This document shows positions 9,411-18,596 of a stretch of 64,000 bases of DNA, in pieces (within the stretch, counting starts at the first letter, position 1; every line of letters starts with the position of its first letter). The notes below the pieces were generated by a model. The model was not told where the DNA came from. It made no database searches and worked only from the letters and a program-made list of their open reading frames with translations. The translations under genes and the position numbers were made by a program. Location of the stretch: the NCBI RefSeq assembly GCF_047549485.1, contig NZ_CP180191.1, forward strand, positions 2,356,001-2,420,000. The letters run 5' to 3'. Origin of the DNA: Piscinibacterium candidicorallinum. GTDB taxonomy: Bacteria; Pseudomonadota; Gammaproteobacteria; Burkholderiales; Burkholderiaceae_C.

Positions 9411-10421
9411 TTATTGCACGCGCAGCACCAGCTTGCCGACGTGCGCACTCGACTCCATCAGCCTGTGAGCCTGGGCGGCATCCTCAAGCGCGAACACCTG
9501 ATGCGTGACCGGCCTGATCCGTCCCCGCTCAAACAGTGGCCAGACATGCTGCGCCAGGGCCTGCGCAATGGCGCCCTTGAACGCAACTGAACGGGGCCTC
9601 AGCGTGGACCCTGTAAGCGTCAGGCGGCGGCGAAGCACCTGCCCGAGGTCGATGGATGACGACGCACCCCGCAAAAGCGCAATCTGAGCAATCCGCCCGT
9701 CGTCGGCAAGTACCTGGATGTTGCGAGGCAGGTAGTCGCCGCCGACCATGTCCAAGATCACGTCCACGCCCCGGCCTCCCGTCGCCGCCTTGACACCGGT
9801 AACCCAGTCTTCGGTCCGATAGTTGAAGCACTGACTGGCACCCAGCGCCTGGACCGCACGGCACTTTGCGTCGGACCCCGCGGTGCCGAGCACGGGATGC
9901 CCCAAGGCGACCGCGATCTGGACGGCCGTCACGCCGATGCCACTTGAGGCGCCGTGCACGAGCAAAGTCTCGGCGCTGCCGTCTTCACGTCGTGCAAGCC
10001 GAGCGCGCTCGAATACGTTGCTCCACACGGTGAAGAAGGTCTCGGGCAAGCCTGCGGCATCGATGTCGCTCCACCCGGAGGGGATCGGCAGGCATTGAGC
10101 CGCGGGCGCTGCGCAGTACTCGGCGTAACCACCACCCTGCACCAGTGCACACACACGTGTGCCGAGCACAAGATGCGTATCGCCAGCATCGACAACCTCA
10201 CCAGCCACCTCAAGACCTGGAAGGTCGGACGCACCGAGCGGCACGGGGTACTGACCGATGCGCTGCAGCACATCCGGGCGGTTGACTCCCGCAGCTGCCA
10301 CACGAATCAGCACCTCGCCCGGCTTGAGCTGAGGCAGCGCCCGCGTACAGGGCGTGAGCACCTCTGGCCCCCCGAACTCGCGGATTTCGACTGCGCGCAT
10401 GCTTGCGGGCAATGATGTCAC
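9411..10421 (-). CDS. NAD(P)H-quinone oxidoreductase (zinc-independent MDR family)
   Basis: Medium-chain dehydrogenase/reductase of the quinone oxidoreductase (QOR/PIG3-like) type. 336 residues. An N-terminal GroES-like domain contains AAGVNRPDVLQRIGQYP; the NADPH-binding Rossmann segment is VHGASSGIGVTAVQIA. No structural zinc Cys cluster is seen. A gene of this type next to tpiA-secG is usual in Burkholderiales. The physiological substrate cannot be read from sequence. Confidence 0.88.
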   Translation of the reverse strand: MTSLPASMRAVEIREFGGPEVLTPCTRALPQLKPGEVLIRVAAAGVNRPDVLQRIGQYPVPLGASDLPGLEVAGEVVDAGDTHLVLGTRVCALVQGGGYAEYCAAPAAQCLPIPSGWSDIDAAGLPETFFTVWSNVFERARLARREDGSAETLLVHGASSGIGVTAVQIAVALGHPVLGTAGSDAKCRAVQALGASQCFNYRTEDWVTGVKAATGGRGVDVILDMVGGDYLPRNIQVLADDGRIAQIALLRGASSSIDLGQVLRRRLTLTGSTLRPRSVAFKGAIAQALAQHVWPLFERGRIRPVTHQVFALEDAAQAHRLMESSAHVGKLVLRVQ

Positions 10422-10428
10422 GTCCGCC

Positions 10429-12549
10429 TCACTTCAACTGGTTCCAGAGGAAGGTCCATTCCAGCGCGAGCAACTTGGCGGTCTGCACATTGTCGGCGGC
10501 ACCGGCGTGCCCTCCCTCGGTGTTCTCGTAATAGAGCACGTCGTGGCCCTGCGCCTTCATCTTCGCGTACATCTTGCGCGCATGCCCTGGGTGGACGCGG
10601 TCGTCACGGGTGCTGGTCGTGAACAAGACGCGCGGCATCCTCACACCCTTCTTCACGTTCTGGTAAGGCGAGTACTTGGAGATGTAGGCCCACTCCTCGG
10701 GCAGATCGGGGTCGCCGTACTCGGCCATCCATGAGGCACCAGCCAGAAGTGTGTGATAACGGCGCATGTCGGTCAGCGGGACCTGGCAGACCACCGCACG
10801 GAAGAGTTCCGGACGCTGAACCATCACCGCCGACACAAGCAAACCGCCGTTGCTTCCGCCCATGATGCCCAGGTGTCTGGCACTGGTAATACGTCGCTTG
10901 ATCGCGTCTTCGGCCACCGCGGCGAAGTCGTCAAACGCCTTCTGACGATTAGCCTTCAGTGCAGCCTGATGCCAGCGCGGGCCGAACTCGCCACCGCCGC
11001 GGATGTTCGCCAGCAGATACACGCCGCCGCGAGCAAGCCATGATGTGCCCACCGAGCCGGAATAGAACGGCTCCATGGACACTTCGAAGCCGCCGTACCC
11101 GTAGAGCAGCGTCGGCGCCTTGCCATCGAACTTGAGATCCTTGCGCATCACTGCGAAGTACGGAACCTTGGTGCCGTCCTTGCTCATCGCCTCGAACTGC
11201 TGCACCTGCAGCTGTGCCGCATCGAAGTAGGTCGGCCGCTGCTTGATGATGTCCTTCGGATCGCCCTGAATGTCGGTCAGATACAGCGCGTCAGGGCTCA
11301 GGAAGTCCGTGTAGTTGAGCCACAGCGCGTCCGACTCGTCCGGATCCACGGCATAAGCCGAGGCATTGCCGCGACCCGGCAACTTCATTTCCCGGCGCTG
11401 CCAGGTGCCGGCTGCGTCCGGGCGCAGCACTTGCACGCGCGACTGCACGTTGTCATTGATGTTGAGCACGATCGCGCTGCGCGTGGCGGCAGAGCTGGCC
11501 AGAGAACTCCGCTCGGTGGGCTCGAACAGCACATCGAAACGGCGCTCGCCCTTCATGAATGCATCGAAGCGCGCGGCCAGCAGAGAGCCCGCCTTGTAGG
11601 TGCGTCCGCCCACGGTCCAGTCGCTGCGCAGGCTCACGGTGATCCACTCGCGCCAGGCGCCTGCCTGCGCATCGGCAGGCACGTCGTACTTCACGGGCTT
11701 GCCGCCCTGAAGCACGAAGGTCTCATTGGTGTAGAAGTCTGGTGAACGACCGAAGCCTTCGCGGAAGAATCCCTGTGTATGGTCCACCCACGCAAAGGCG
11801 GACACATCAGTGCTCTTGCCCTCGAACACGGTCGCGGCCGAGCCCAGCGGCGTGCCTCGCTTCCACAGCTTGATCACGCGCGGATAGCCGCTGGTCGTCA
11901 GTGAACCAGCGCCGAAGTCGGTGCCGACATACAGCTCGTCCGGATTGCGCCATGTCACCGAGCTCTTGGCCTCGGGCAGCTCGAAACCGCCCTTGACGAA
12001 TTCCTTCTTCAAAAAGTCGAACTCACGCACCACCGTCGCGTCACCGCCGCCACGCGACAGGGATACCACGCACTTGTAGGGGTGCTGCGGTGGCGTCAGG
12101 CAGCTTGCGCCGGCCCAGACCCAGTTTTCCTTTTCTGCAGCTGCGAGTGCATCGAGGTCTAGGATGGTCTCCCACTTCGGCTCGGGCTTGCGGTATTCCT
12201 CCAGCGTGGTGCGGCGCCAGATGCCGCGCACATTCTTGTCGTCGCGCCAGAAATTGACATACCAGTCGCCCATCTTGTCCACGTAGGGGATGCGGCGGCG
12301 GTCATTCAGAATGTCCAGCAAGCGCTTGTTGGTGGGTTCGAACTCAGGATGCGCCTTGAGCTCCTTGAACGTGATGGCGTTCTGCTTCTCCACCCAATCG
12401 TGCGCCTTTTTGCCCGTGACGTCTTCGAGCCAAAGATAGGGATCGGCCGGCGCCTTGGCCACCTTGGTGGCAGGCGCTTGCGCCGCTGCGGACAGCGCCG
12501 TTGCGCTCAGGGTCATGGCAATGAGCGTCCTTCTCAGTAATGCGTGCAT
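10429..12549 (-). CDS. S9 family (prolyl oligopeptidase-like) peptidase, copy 1
   Basis: Serine peptidase of the prolyl oligopeptidase fold, 706 residues. An N-terminal signal peptide (about 1-24, ending SAAAQA) predicts export. A beta-propeller region precedes the C-terminal alpha/beta hydrolase domain, whose triad is Ser566 in GGSNGGLL, an Asp in STRDDRVHPGH (649/650) and His681 in EGGHAGA. Only 15 bp separate it from the paralogue upstream, so the pair is probably co-transcribed. Predicted substrates are short peptides; specificity is not evident. Confidence 0.93.
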   Translation of the reverse strand: MHALLRRTLIAMTLSATALSAAAQAPATKVAKAPADPYLWLEDVTGKKAHDWVEKQNAITFKELKAHPEFEPTNKRLLDILNDRRRIPYVDKMGDWYVNFWRDDKNVRGIWRRTTLEEYRKPEPKWETILDLDALAAAEKENWVWAGASCLTPPQHPYKCVVSLSRGGGDATVVREFDFLKKEFVKGGFELPEAKSSVTWRNPDELYVGTDFGAGSLTTSGYPRVIKLWKRGTPLGSAATVFEGKSTDVSAFAWVDHTQGFFREGFGRSPDFYTNETFVLQGGKPVKYDVPADAQAGAWREWITVSLRSDWTVGGRTYKAGSLLAARFDAFMKGERRFDVLFEPTERSSLASSAATRSAIVLNINDNVQSRVQVLRPDAAGTWQRREMKLPGRGNASAYAVDPDESDALWLNYTDFLSPDALYLTDIQGDPKDIIKQRPTYFDAAQLQVQQFEAMSKDGTKVPYFAVMRKDLKFDGKAPTLLYGYGGFEVSMEPFYSGSVGTSWLARGGVYLLANIRGGGEFGPRWHQAALKANRQKAFDDFAAVAEDAIKRRITSARHLGIMGGSNGGLLVSAVMVQRPELFRAVVCQVPLTDMRRYHTLLAGASWMAEYGDPDLPEEWAYISKYSPYQNVKKGVRMPRVLFTTSTRDDRVHPGHARKMYAKMKAQGHDVLYYENTEGGHAGAADNVQTAKLLALEWTFLWNQLK

Positions 12550-12564
12550 GAAATGGATCCCGAT

Positions 12565-14763
12565 TCAGCGAAGCTGGTTGAGCATGAAGGTGAATTCCAT
12601 GGCGGACATACGGGCGCGCTGCGCGCTGTTGGCTGCGCCTGCGTGTCCGCCTTCGATGTTCTCGTAATAGAGCACATCGTGGCCCTGGGCTTGCATGCGG
12701 GCAAACATCTTGCGCGCATGTCCCGGGTGGACGCGGTCATCGCGCGTGCTGGTGGTGAACAGGATGCGTGGGTACTTCACGCCTGGCTTGACGTTCTGGT
12801 AGGGCGAGTACGCGGCGAGGAACGCCCGTTCGGCCGGAATGTCCGGATCGCCGTACTCCGCCACCCAGGACGCACCCGCCAGCAGCTTGTCGTAGCGCAG
12901 CATGTCCAGCAGGGGCACCTGGCAGACCACAGCATTGAACAGGTCGGGCCGTTGCACCGCAACCGCGCCGACGAGCAGACCGCCGTTGCTGCCCCCCTGG
13001 ATGCCGAGGTGACGCGGTGCGGTGATCTTGCGCGCAATGGCGTCCTCGGCCACCGCAATCAGGTCATCGAAGGCCTTTTGGCGATTGGCCTTGAGCGCCG
13101 CCTGGTGCCAGCGCGGGCCAAACTCACCGCCGCCGCGAATGTTGGCGACGATGAACACGCCACCGCGCTCGATCCAGGCCGTGCCCACGTTGCCGCTGTA
13201 GGCGGGCGTGCGCGAGATCTCGAAGCCGCCGTAGGCGCTGATGATGGTGGGATTCTTGCCGTCCAGCTTGGCATCCTTGCTGCGCACCACGAAGTACGGC
13301 ACCCGCGTGCCATCCTTGCTCGTGGCCTGGAACTGCTCGACCATGGCCTTCGATGCGTCCCAGAACGCCGGATTGGCCTTGATCGGCGTGGTCGGGTTCT
13401 GTCCGACGCGGGTCAGGTAAAGCGACTGTGGCGTCAGGAAGTCCGTGTAACTCACCCAGAGTTCGTCACTCCGGTCGGCATCGAGCGGCGCCACCGTGGC
13501 CGCACCCAGACCGGGCAGCTTCATCTCTCGGCGCGTCCATTGGTTGCCCTTGCGCTGCAGCTCCACCGCCTTGGTGACCACGTTCTCGTTGTAGGTCAGC
13601 ACCAGCGCATTGCGGGTACGCGCCACATTCGGCGCCGAGGTCAAAGGCGTCGGCTCGAACAGCACATCGAAGCGCCGCTCGCCGCGCTCGAAGGCCGCCA
13701 GGCGGGTGGCAATCAGGCTGCCCTGCGGATAGGTCTTGCCTGCAACAGTCCAGTCACTGCGCAGGCGGAGTGTCAGCCACTCGCGCCAGAGCACAGGAAT
13801 CGCGTCGATCGGAAAATCGAGCTTGCGGGCCTTGCCGCCGCGCTCGATGAACCACTCCCCGCTGAAGAAGCCAGGCGCGTTGCCGAATAGGGTGCGCTTG
13901 AAGCCTTGGGTGTGATCGACCTGAACACGGGTGAACACGTCCGTGGGTTTGCCTTCGAACACCACAGGAGCGGCGCCTAATGCCGTGCCGCGCTTCCAGA
14001 GCCGGATCTGGCGCGGATAGCCGCTCTCGTTCATGGAGCCGGCGCCGGTGTCGGTGCCGACGTAGAGCGTGTTTTCGTCGCGCCAGGCGAGCGAGCCGCC
14101 GGGGTGCTTGGCCTCCTTCAGCTCAAAGCCGCCCTTCACCCAGGCCTTGCTGACCGTATCGAATTCGCGCACCACCGTGGCATCCGCCCCGCCACGCGAG
14201 AGTTGGATCAGGCAGCGGCGATAGACTGGCGGCAGGCAGACCGTGCCGCTCCAGACCCAGTTTTCCTTCTCCTCGCGCGCCACGGCATCGAGGTCGATCA
14301 CAGTCTCCCAGGCCGGCTGCGGCTTGGCGTACTCCGCCAGCGTCGTGCGGCGCCACAGGCCGCGCGGGTTGGTGGCGTCACGCCAGAAGTTGTAGAGCTT
14401 GCCGTTCATCATCACCGCGCCGGGAATGCGCGAGCGGTCATTGAGAATCTCCAGCAGGCGCTTTTCGATCGGCGCAAACTCCGGCCGGGCACCCAACTCC
14501 TTGGTACTGATGGCATTGGCCTCACGCACAAAGCTCAGGGCACGCTCGCCCATCACCTCTTCCAGCCAGAGATAGGGGTCGGCCACGTCTGCACCAGCCG
14601 GCGGCGGAGGCGGCGGCGTGGCCACAGCGGGGGCGGGGGTCTGCGCCCAGGCGGCCACAGACAAGGCAGTACTGCCTGCAAACACGGCTGCCCGAAGTGC
14701 GGCTCGATGAAGCACGCGGCTCAACACGCTTGATGACACATCAGTCTCCTTGTGGGATGACAA
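12565..14763 (-). CDS. S9 family (prolyl oligopeptidase-like) peptidase, copy 2
   Basis: Paralogue of the gene that follows it, 732 residues. It has a longer N-terminal signal region ending near AAWAQTP and a short Pro-rich linker before the propeller. The catalytic Ser is in GGSNGGLLVGAV, the Asp in STRDDRVHPGH and the His in EGGHAGAA. Long identical stretches with copy 1 (for example NIRGGGEFGPRWHQAALKAN) show tandem duplication. Expected location is the periplasm or cell surface. Confidence 0.93.
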   Translation of the reverse strand: MSSHKETDVSSSVLSRVLHRAALRAAVFAGSTALSVAAWAQTPAPAVATPPPPPPAGADVADPYLWLEEVMGERALSFVREANAISTKELGARPEFAPIEKRLLEILNDRSRIPGAVMMNGKLYNFWRDATNPRGLWRRTTLAEYAKPQPAWETVIDLDAVAREEKENWVWSGTVCLPPVYRRCLIQLSRGGADATVVREFDTVSKAWVKGGFELKEAKHPGGSLAWRDENTLYVGTDTGAGSMNESGYPRQIRLWKRGTALGAAPVVFEGKPTDVFTRVQVDHTQGFKRTLFGNAPGFFSGEWFIERGGKARKLDFPIDAIPVLWREWLTLRLRSDWTVAGKTYPQGSLIATRLAAFERGERRFDVLFEPTPLTSAPNVARTRNALVLTYNENVVTKAVELQRKGNQWTRREMKLPGLGAATVAPLDADRSDELWVSYTDFLTPQSLYLTRVGQNPTTPIKANPAFWDASKAMVEQFQATSKDGTRVPYFVVRSKDAKLDGKNPTIISAYGGFEISRTPAYSGNVGTAWIERGGVFIVANIRGGGEFGPRWHQAALKANRQKAFDDLIAVAEDAIARKITAPRHLGIQGGSNGGLLVGAVAVQRPDLFNAVVCQVPLLDMLRYDKLLAGASWVAEYGDPDIPAERAFLAAYSPYQNVKPGVKYPRILFTTSTRDDRVHPGHARKMFARMQAQGHDVLYYENIEGGHAGAANSAQRARMSAMEFTFMLNQLR

Positions 14764-14826
14764 TTTGCTCGCACTGCGAACAAGGCAAGACCCGGGATCG
14801 CCGGGCGGTTCTTGAACAGCAAAACG

Positions 14827-15573
14827 CTAGGCAGGCCGCAGGGCCCGGATGTAGGCCTTGACCGCCGGCACATAGCCGAGTTCGAGCGCATCGGCTGTGA
14901 GTGCATGGCCGATCGAGGCTTCGTCCACGGGCGGCAGGCCCGCGATGAAGGCCGGCAGGTTGTGCAGGTTCAGATCGTGGCCGATGTTCACGCCCAAGCC
15001 CAGGCTGCGCGCTGCCTCGACGCTTTCCCGGTACTGCGCCAGCACGGCCGGCTGCTCGGGCGTACCGAAGGCGTCTGCCCAGGGCTTGGTGTACAGCTCC
15101 ACGCGGTCGGCGCCGAGTTCGCGCACGAGCGCGAACTGCGCCGGGTCTGGGTCCATGAACAGGCTCACGCGGGCGCCCTGCCCCTTGAGCGTGGCGACAA
15201 TGGGTGCGAGGCGTTCAGCGTCGGCGCGCAGGTTCCAGCCGTGGTCCGAGGTCACCTGGTTGTCGGCATCCGGCACCAGCGTGCACTGGTGGGGCCGGGC
15301 ACGCGCAACCAGCGGCATGAAGGCCGCCGGGCCACTGGTGAAGGGGTTGCCTTCGATGTTGAACTCGATGCCGGGCTGCTCGGCGATCAGCGCCGTCAGC
15401 AGGGTCACGTCATCGACCGTGATGTGCCGCTGATCGGGCCGCGGATGCACTGTGAGCCCGGCGGCGCCGGCGGCCAGCGCCAGACGCGCGAAGTGCGCCA
15501 GATCCGGGATGCCGATGCCGCGCGAGTTGCGCAGCAGGGCGATGCGATTGAGGTTGACGGACAGCTTGGCCAT
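14827..15573 (-). CDS. pdxJ: pyridoxine 5'-phosphate synthase
   Basis: Last step of the DXP-dependent vitamin B6 pathway: condenses 1-deoxyxylulose 5-phosphate with 3-amino-2-oxopropyl phosphate. The ATG at 15573 gives 248 residues beginning MAKLSVNLNRIALLRNSRG; the frame remains open far upstream through repeat DNA but that part shows no homology. TIM-barrel signatures HPRPDQRHI and GINVGHDLNL-like VNIGHDLNLHNL are present. The gene lies downstream of pnp, separated by a terminator and two repeat copies. Confidence 0.95.
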   Translation of the reverse strand: MAKLSVNLNRIALLRNSRGIGIPDLAHFARLALAAGAAGLTVHPRPDQRHITVDDVTLLTALIAEQPGIEFNIEGNPFTSGPAAFMPLVARARPHQCTLVPDADNQVTSDHGWNLRADAERLAPIVATLKGQGARVSLFMDPDPAQFALVRELGADRVELYTKPWADAFGTPEQPAVLAQYRESVEAARSLGLGVNIGHDLNLHNLPAFIAGLPPVDEASIGHALTADALELGYVPAVKAYIRALRPA

Positions 15574-15606
15574 GGTTCCCGCAGAGCACGCGGGCCGGAT
15601 GACCAT

Positions 15607-15683
15607 GCAGAAGGGCTTTCCGCTTGTCTGGTGCGGCTTTTCAGGCACTTTGCCCTCAAGACCCGCATGGATGCTTGATCTAC
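15607..15683 (-). repeat. dispersed intergenic repeat, copy B (inverted)
   Basis: One of four copies of an element of about 80 bp. Read on the minus strand it runs from AGCATCCATGCGGG to ACAAGCGGAAAGCCCTTCTG and aligns almost base for base with the copy at 36538-36618. It lies head to head with copy C, 20 bp away, so that the pair forms a large inverted structure between pnp and pdxJ. Confidence 0.8.
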
Positions 15684-15703
15684 GTTTCTGCAAAAACGCA
15701 GAC

Positions 15704-15774
15704 GTCCAGTTCATGCGCCTTTCCAGACCAAACGGCCCGGAGAACCGCATGGGACAAGCGGAAAGCCCTCCTGG
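15704..15774 (+). repeat. dispersed intergenic repeat, copy C
   Basis: Plus-strand copy of the same element (TCCAGTTCATGCGCC to ACAAGCGGAAAGCCCTCCTGG). Between it and copy B is a small hairpin, TCTGC/GCAGA around AAAAAC at about 15686-15702. Together with the pnp terminator these fill the 336-base gap 15574-15909, in which no gene was found. Confidence 0.75.
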
Positions 15775-15790
15775 CGCCTGATCGTTCGGC

Positions 15791-15829
15791 CCAAAAAGAA
15801 GCGGGGCGAAGCTTAACGCTGCGCCCCGC
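15791..15829 (-). terminator. intrinsic terminator after pnp
   Basis: Stem GCGGGGCG (15801-15808) pairs with CGCCCCGC (15822-15829); on the minus strand the stem is followed by the T-rich TTCTTTTTG. It is placed 80 bp past the pnp stop. Confidence 0.8.
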
Positions 15830-15909
15830 GGGGATCTTCCAGGATCAGCCGCCTGCGCGGCTGGCCCTGTGAACGCTGCAGCCCGGCGCGGCCGGACTGC
15901 AGTGCCCAT

Positions 15910-18063
15910 TTACTGCTGTTGCTGTTGCTGCTGCTGAGCTGCAGCAGCCGGCGCCGGAGCACCCCCTTCAAGCAGCGCCTTCATGGACAGGCGCAGTCGG
16001 CCCTTGTCGTCGGCCTCGATGACCTTGACGCGGACCTTGTCGCCTTCCTTGAGCACGTCGGTCACGGCCTTGATGCGCTCGTGGCTGATCTGACTGATGT
16101 GCAGCAGACCATCCTTGCCGGGCAGCACCGAGACGATGGCGCCGAAGTCCAGCAGCTTGAGCACCGTGCCTTCGTAGACCGACCCCACCTCGACCTCGGC
16201 GGTGATGTCCTCGATGCGGCGCTTGGCTTCCTGGCCCTTGGCGGCGTCCACGCTGGCGATGGTGACGGTGCCGTCGTCCTGGATGTCGATCTGCGTGCCG
16301 GTCTCTTCGGTCAGCGCGCGGATCACGGCGCCGCCCTTGCCGATCACGTCACGGATCTTCTCGGGGTTGATCTTCAGGGTGATCAGGCGCGGCGCGAAGT
16401 CCGACAGCTCGGTACGGCTGCCGCCCAGGGCCTCGTTCATCTTGCCCAGGATGTGCATGCGGGCTTCCTTGGCCTGCGCCAGCGCAACCTGCATGATTTC
16501 CTTGGTGATGCCCTGGATCTTGATATCCATCTGCAGGGCGGTCACGCCGGCGGAGGTGCCGGCCACCTTGAAGTCCATGTCGCCCAGGTGATCTTCGTCA
16601 CCCAGGATGTCGGTCAGGACGGCGAACTTGCTGCCTTCCTTGATCAGGCCCATGGCGATGCCGGCCACGTGCGCCTTCATCGGCACGCCGGCGTCCATCA
16701 GCGCGAGGCAGCCGCCACACACCGAGGCCATCGACGAGGAGCCGTTGGACTCCAGAATCTCCGACACGGCGCGGATCGAATAGCTGAACTCTTCTTCCGA
16801 GGGCAGCAGCGGCACCAAGGCGCGCTTGGCCAGGCGGCCGTGACCCACTTCGCGGCGCTTGGGAGCGCCCACGCGGCCCGTTTCGCCGGTGGCGAACGGG
16901 GGCATGTTGTAGTGGAACATGAAGCGGTCGCGGTACTCGCCTTGCAGGGCGTCGATGATCTGCTCGTCCTGCTTGGTACCGAGTGTGGCAACCACCAGGG
17001 CCTGCGTCTCGCCGCGGGTGAACAGGGCCGAGCCGTGAGCGCGCGGCAGCACGCCGGTGCGGATGCTGATCGGGCGGACGGTGCGGGTGTCGCGGCCGTC
17101 TATGCGCGGCTCGCCGTGCAGGATCTGGCTGCGCACGTGCTTGGCTTCGAGCTCGAACACGATGCCCGAGACCACGGAGGCATCGGGCGCCGGCTTGCCT
17201 TCAGCGGCGTACTTGGCAGCGACCTGCTCGACCACGGCCTTGTAGGCGGCCTTGATCTTGTTGGTGCGCTCCTGCTTGTCGCGGGTCTGATAGGCGTCGG
17301 TGATCAGCGGTGCAGCCGAGGTGGCCACGGCGGCCATCAGATGCAGATCCTTCTCGGGGGCCTTCCAGTCCCAGGCCGGCTTGCCGCCGTCACGCACGAG
17401 GTCGTGAATGGCGTTGATGGCAGCCTGCATCTGCTCGTGGCCGTAGACCACGGCGCCGAGCATCACTTCTTCGGAGAGCTGGTGGGCTTCGGACTCCACC
17501 ATCAGCACGGCCTGTTCGGTGCCGGCCACCACGAGATCCAGCTGGCTGGTCTTGAGCTGGGTGGCGGTCGGGTTCAGGATGTAGGCGCCGTCGGCATAGC
17601 CCACGCGGGCGGCACCGATCGGGCCGGCAAAGGGCACGCCGGAGATGGCCAGGGCAGCCGAGGACGCGATCATCGCGGGGATGTCCGGGTCCACCTCGGG
17701 GTTGACCGAGACCACATGGATCACGATCTGCACTTCATTCAGGAAGCCGTCCGGGAACAGGGGGCGGATCGGGCGGTCGATCAGGCGGCTGGTCAGCACT
17801 TCCTTTTCGCTCGGGCGACCTTCGCGCTTGAAGAAGCCACCAGGAATGCGGCCTGCGGCATACACCTTCTCCACGTAGTCCACGGTCAGGGGGAAGAAGT
17901 CCTGGCCGGGCTTGGCGTCCTTGCGGGCCACCACAGTGGCGAGCACCACCGTGTCGTCCATGTTCAGCAGCACGGCGCCGCTGGACTGGCGGGCCATTTC
18001 GCCCGTTTCCATGGTGACGGTGTGCTGACCGTACTGGAAGGTCTTGGTGACTTTGTTGAACAT
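15910..18063 (-). CDS. pnp: polyribonucleotide nucleotidyltransferase (PNPase)
   Basis: 3'-5' phosphorolytic exoribonuclease of the RNA degradosome. 717 residues with two RNase PH domains (FFPLTVDYVEKVYAAGRIPGGFFKREGRP near 58-86; GETQALVVATLGT near 365), a KH domain with IGKGGAVIRAL near 570 and a C-terminal S1 domain (GSVYEGTVLKLLDFGAIVSVLPGKDGLLHIS in outline). The protein ends in a run of eight Gln encoded by CAG/CAA triplets, which is unusual. Downstream of rpsO on the same strand, the conserved order. Confidence 0.97.
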   Translation of the reverse strand: MFNKVTKTFQYGQHTVTMETGEMARQSSGAVLLNMDDTVVLATVVARKDAKPGQDFFPLTVDYVEKVYAAGRIPGGFFKREGRPSEKEVLTSRLIDRPIRPLFPDGFLNEVQIVIHVVSVNPEVDPDIPAMIASSAALAISGVPFAGPIGAARVGYADGAYILNPTATQLKTSQLDLVVAGTEQAVLMVESEAHQLSEEVMLGAVVYGHEQMQAAINAIHDLVRDGGKPAWDWKAPEKDLHLMAAVATSAAPLITDAYQTRDKQERTNKIKAAYKAVVEQVAAKYAAEGKPAPDASVVSGIVFELEAKHVRSQILHGEPRIDGRDTRTVRPISIRTGVLPRAHGSALFTRGETQALVVATLGTKQDEQIIDALQGEYRDRFMFHYNMPPFATGETGRVGAPKRREVGHGRLAKRALVPLLPSEEEFSYSIRAVSEILESNGSSSMASVCGGCLALMDAGVPMKAHVAGIAMGLIKEGSKFAVLTDILGDEDHLGDMDFKVAGTSAGVTALQMDIKIQGITKEIMQVALAQAKEARMHILGKMNEALGGSRTELSDFAPRLITLKINPEKIRDVIGKGGAVIRALTEETGTQIDIQDDGTVTIASVDAAKGQEAKRRIEDITAEVEVGSVYEGTVLKLLDFGAIVSVLPGKDGLLHISQISHERIKAVTDVLKEGDKVRVKVIEADDKGRLRLSMKALLEGGAPAPAAAAQQQQQQQQ

Positions 18064-18128
18064 CGCTATCTCTCCTTTGGCCGGCGGGTTTCAGGTGCGC
18101 CGTTCACCGCAAAACGGACCCACAAATA

Positions 18129-18166
18129 CAAAAAGCCTGCGGCGGGTCAGTCGCAGGCTTTTTTTC
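18129..18166 (-). terminator. terminator/hairpin between rpsO and pnp
   Basis: AAAAGCCTGCG (18131-18141) pairs with CGCAGGCTTTT (18152-18162), flanked by A- and T-tracts, so it could work on either strand. On the minus strand it follows rpsO and probably limits read-through into pnp; the rpsO-pnp hairpin is also where RNase III processing occurs in enterobacteria (established there, inferred here). Confidence 0.8.
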
Positions 18167-18186
18167 GGGTCTCAGACCGCGCTCAA

Positions 18187-18456
18187 TTACTTGCGCAGGC
18201 CGAGGGTGTCGATCGTCTTTTTGTACGCGTCCACATCCTTGCGCTTGAGGTAGTCAAGCAGGCGGCGGCGGCGGCTCACCATCTTGAGCAGACCGCGACG
18301 GGAGTGGTGGTCCTTCATGTGGGCCTTGAAGTGGCCGGTCAGTTCGTTGATGCGCGTGGTCAGCAGGGCGATCTGGACTTCGGGGCTGCCCGTGTCCTTG
18401 GGTGCGCGCTGGAACTTGGCAATGACTTCGGCCTTGTTGATGTCTGCTACAGACAT
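18187..18456 (-). CDS. rpsO: 30S ribosomal protein S15
   Basis: Primary 16S rRNA-binding protein of the 30S platform. The ATG at 18456 gives the standard 89 residues starting MSVADINKAEVI, with an AAGGATGAGG ribosome-binding region just upstream; an ATG three codons earlier is less likely. Signatures TGSPEVQIALLT, HFKAHMKDHHSRRGLL and SRRRRLLDYLK are intact. Confidence 0.98.
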   Translation of the reverse strand: MSVADINKAEVIAKFQRAPKDTGSPEVQIALLTTRINELTGHFKAHMKDHHSRRGLLKMVSRRRRLLDYLKRKDVDAYKKTIDTLGLRK

Positions 18457-18596
18457 GATCCTCATCCTTTCATACAGGCGGTCGGAAGTGAGGGCTTCCG
18501 CCGTGGTGGGCTGGCTTGCCCGAACATTTGTTCAGGCAAGTTTTTGATTATATGGGATTTTCCGAACCGACGCGCTGCGCGATCAGGGCGTCGGCT

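Noticed and set aside
15574..15909. Extension of pdxJ to base 15909
   Set aside because: The frame is open, but the added part is repeat DNA and the pnp terminator; the conserved PdxJ N-terminus starts at 15573.
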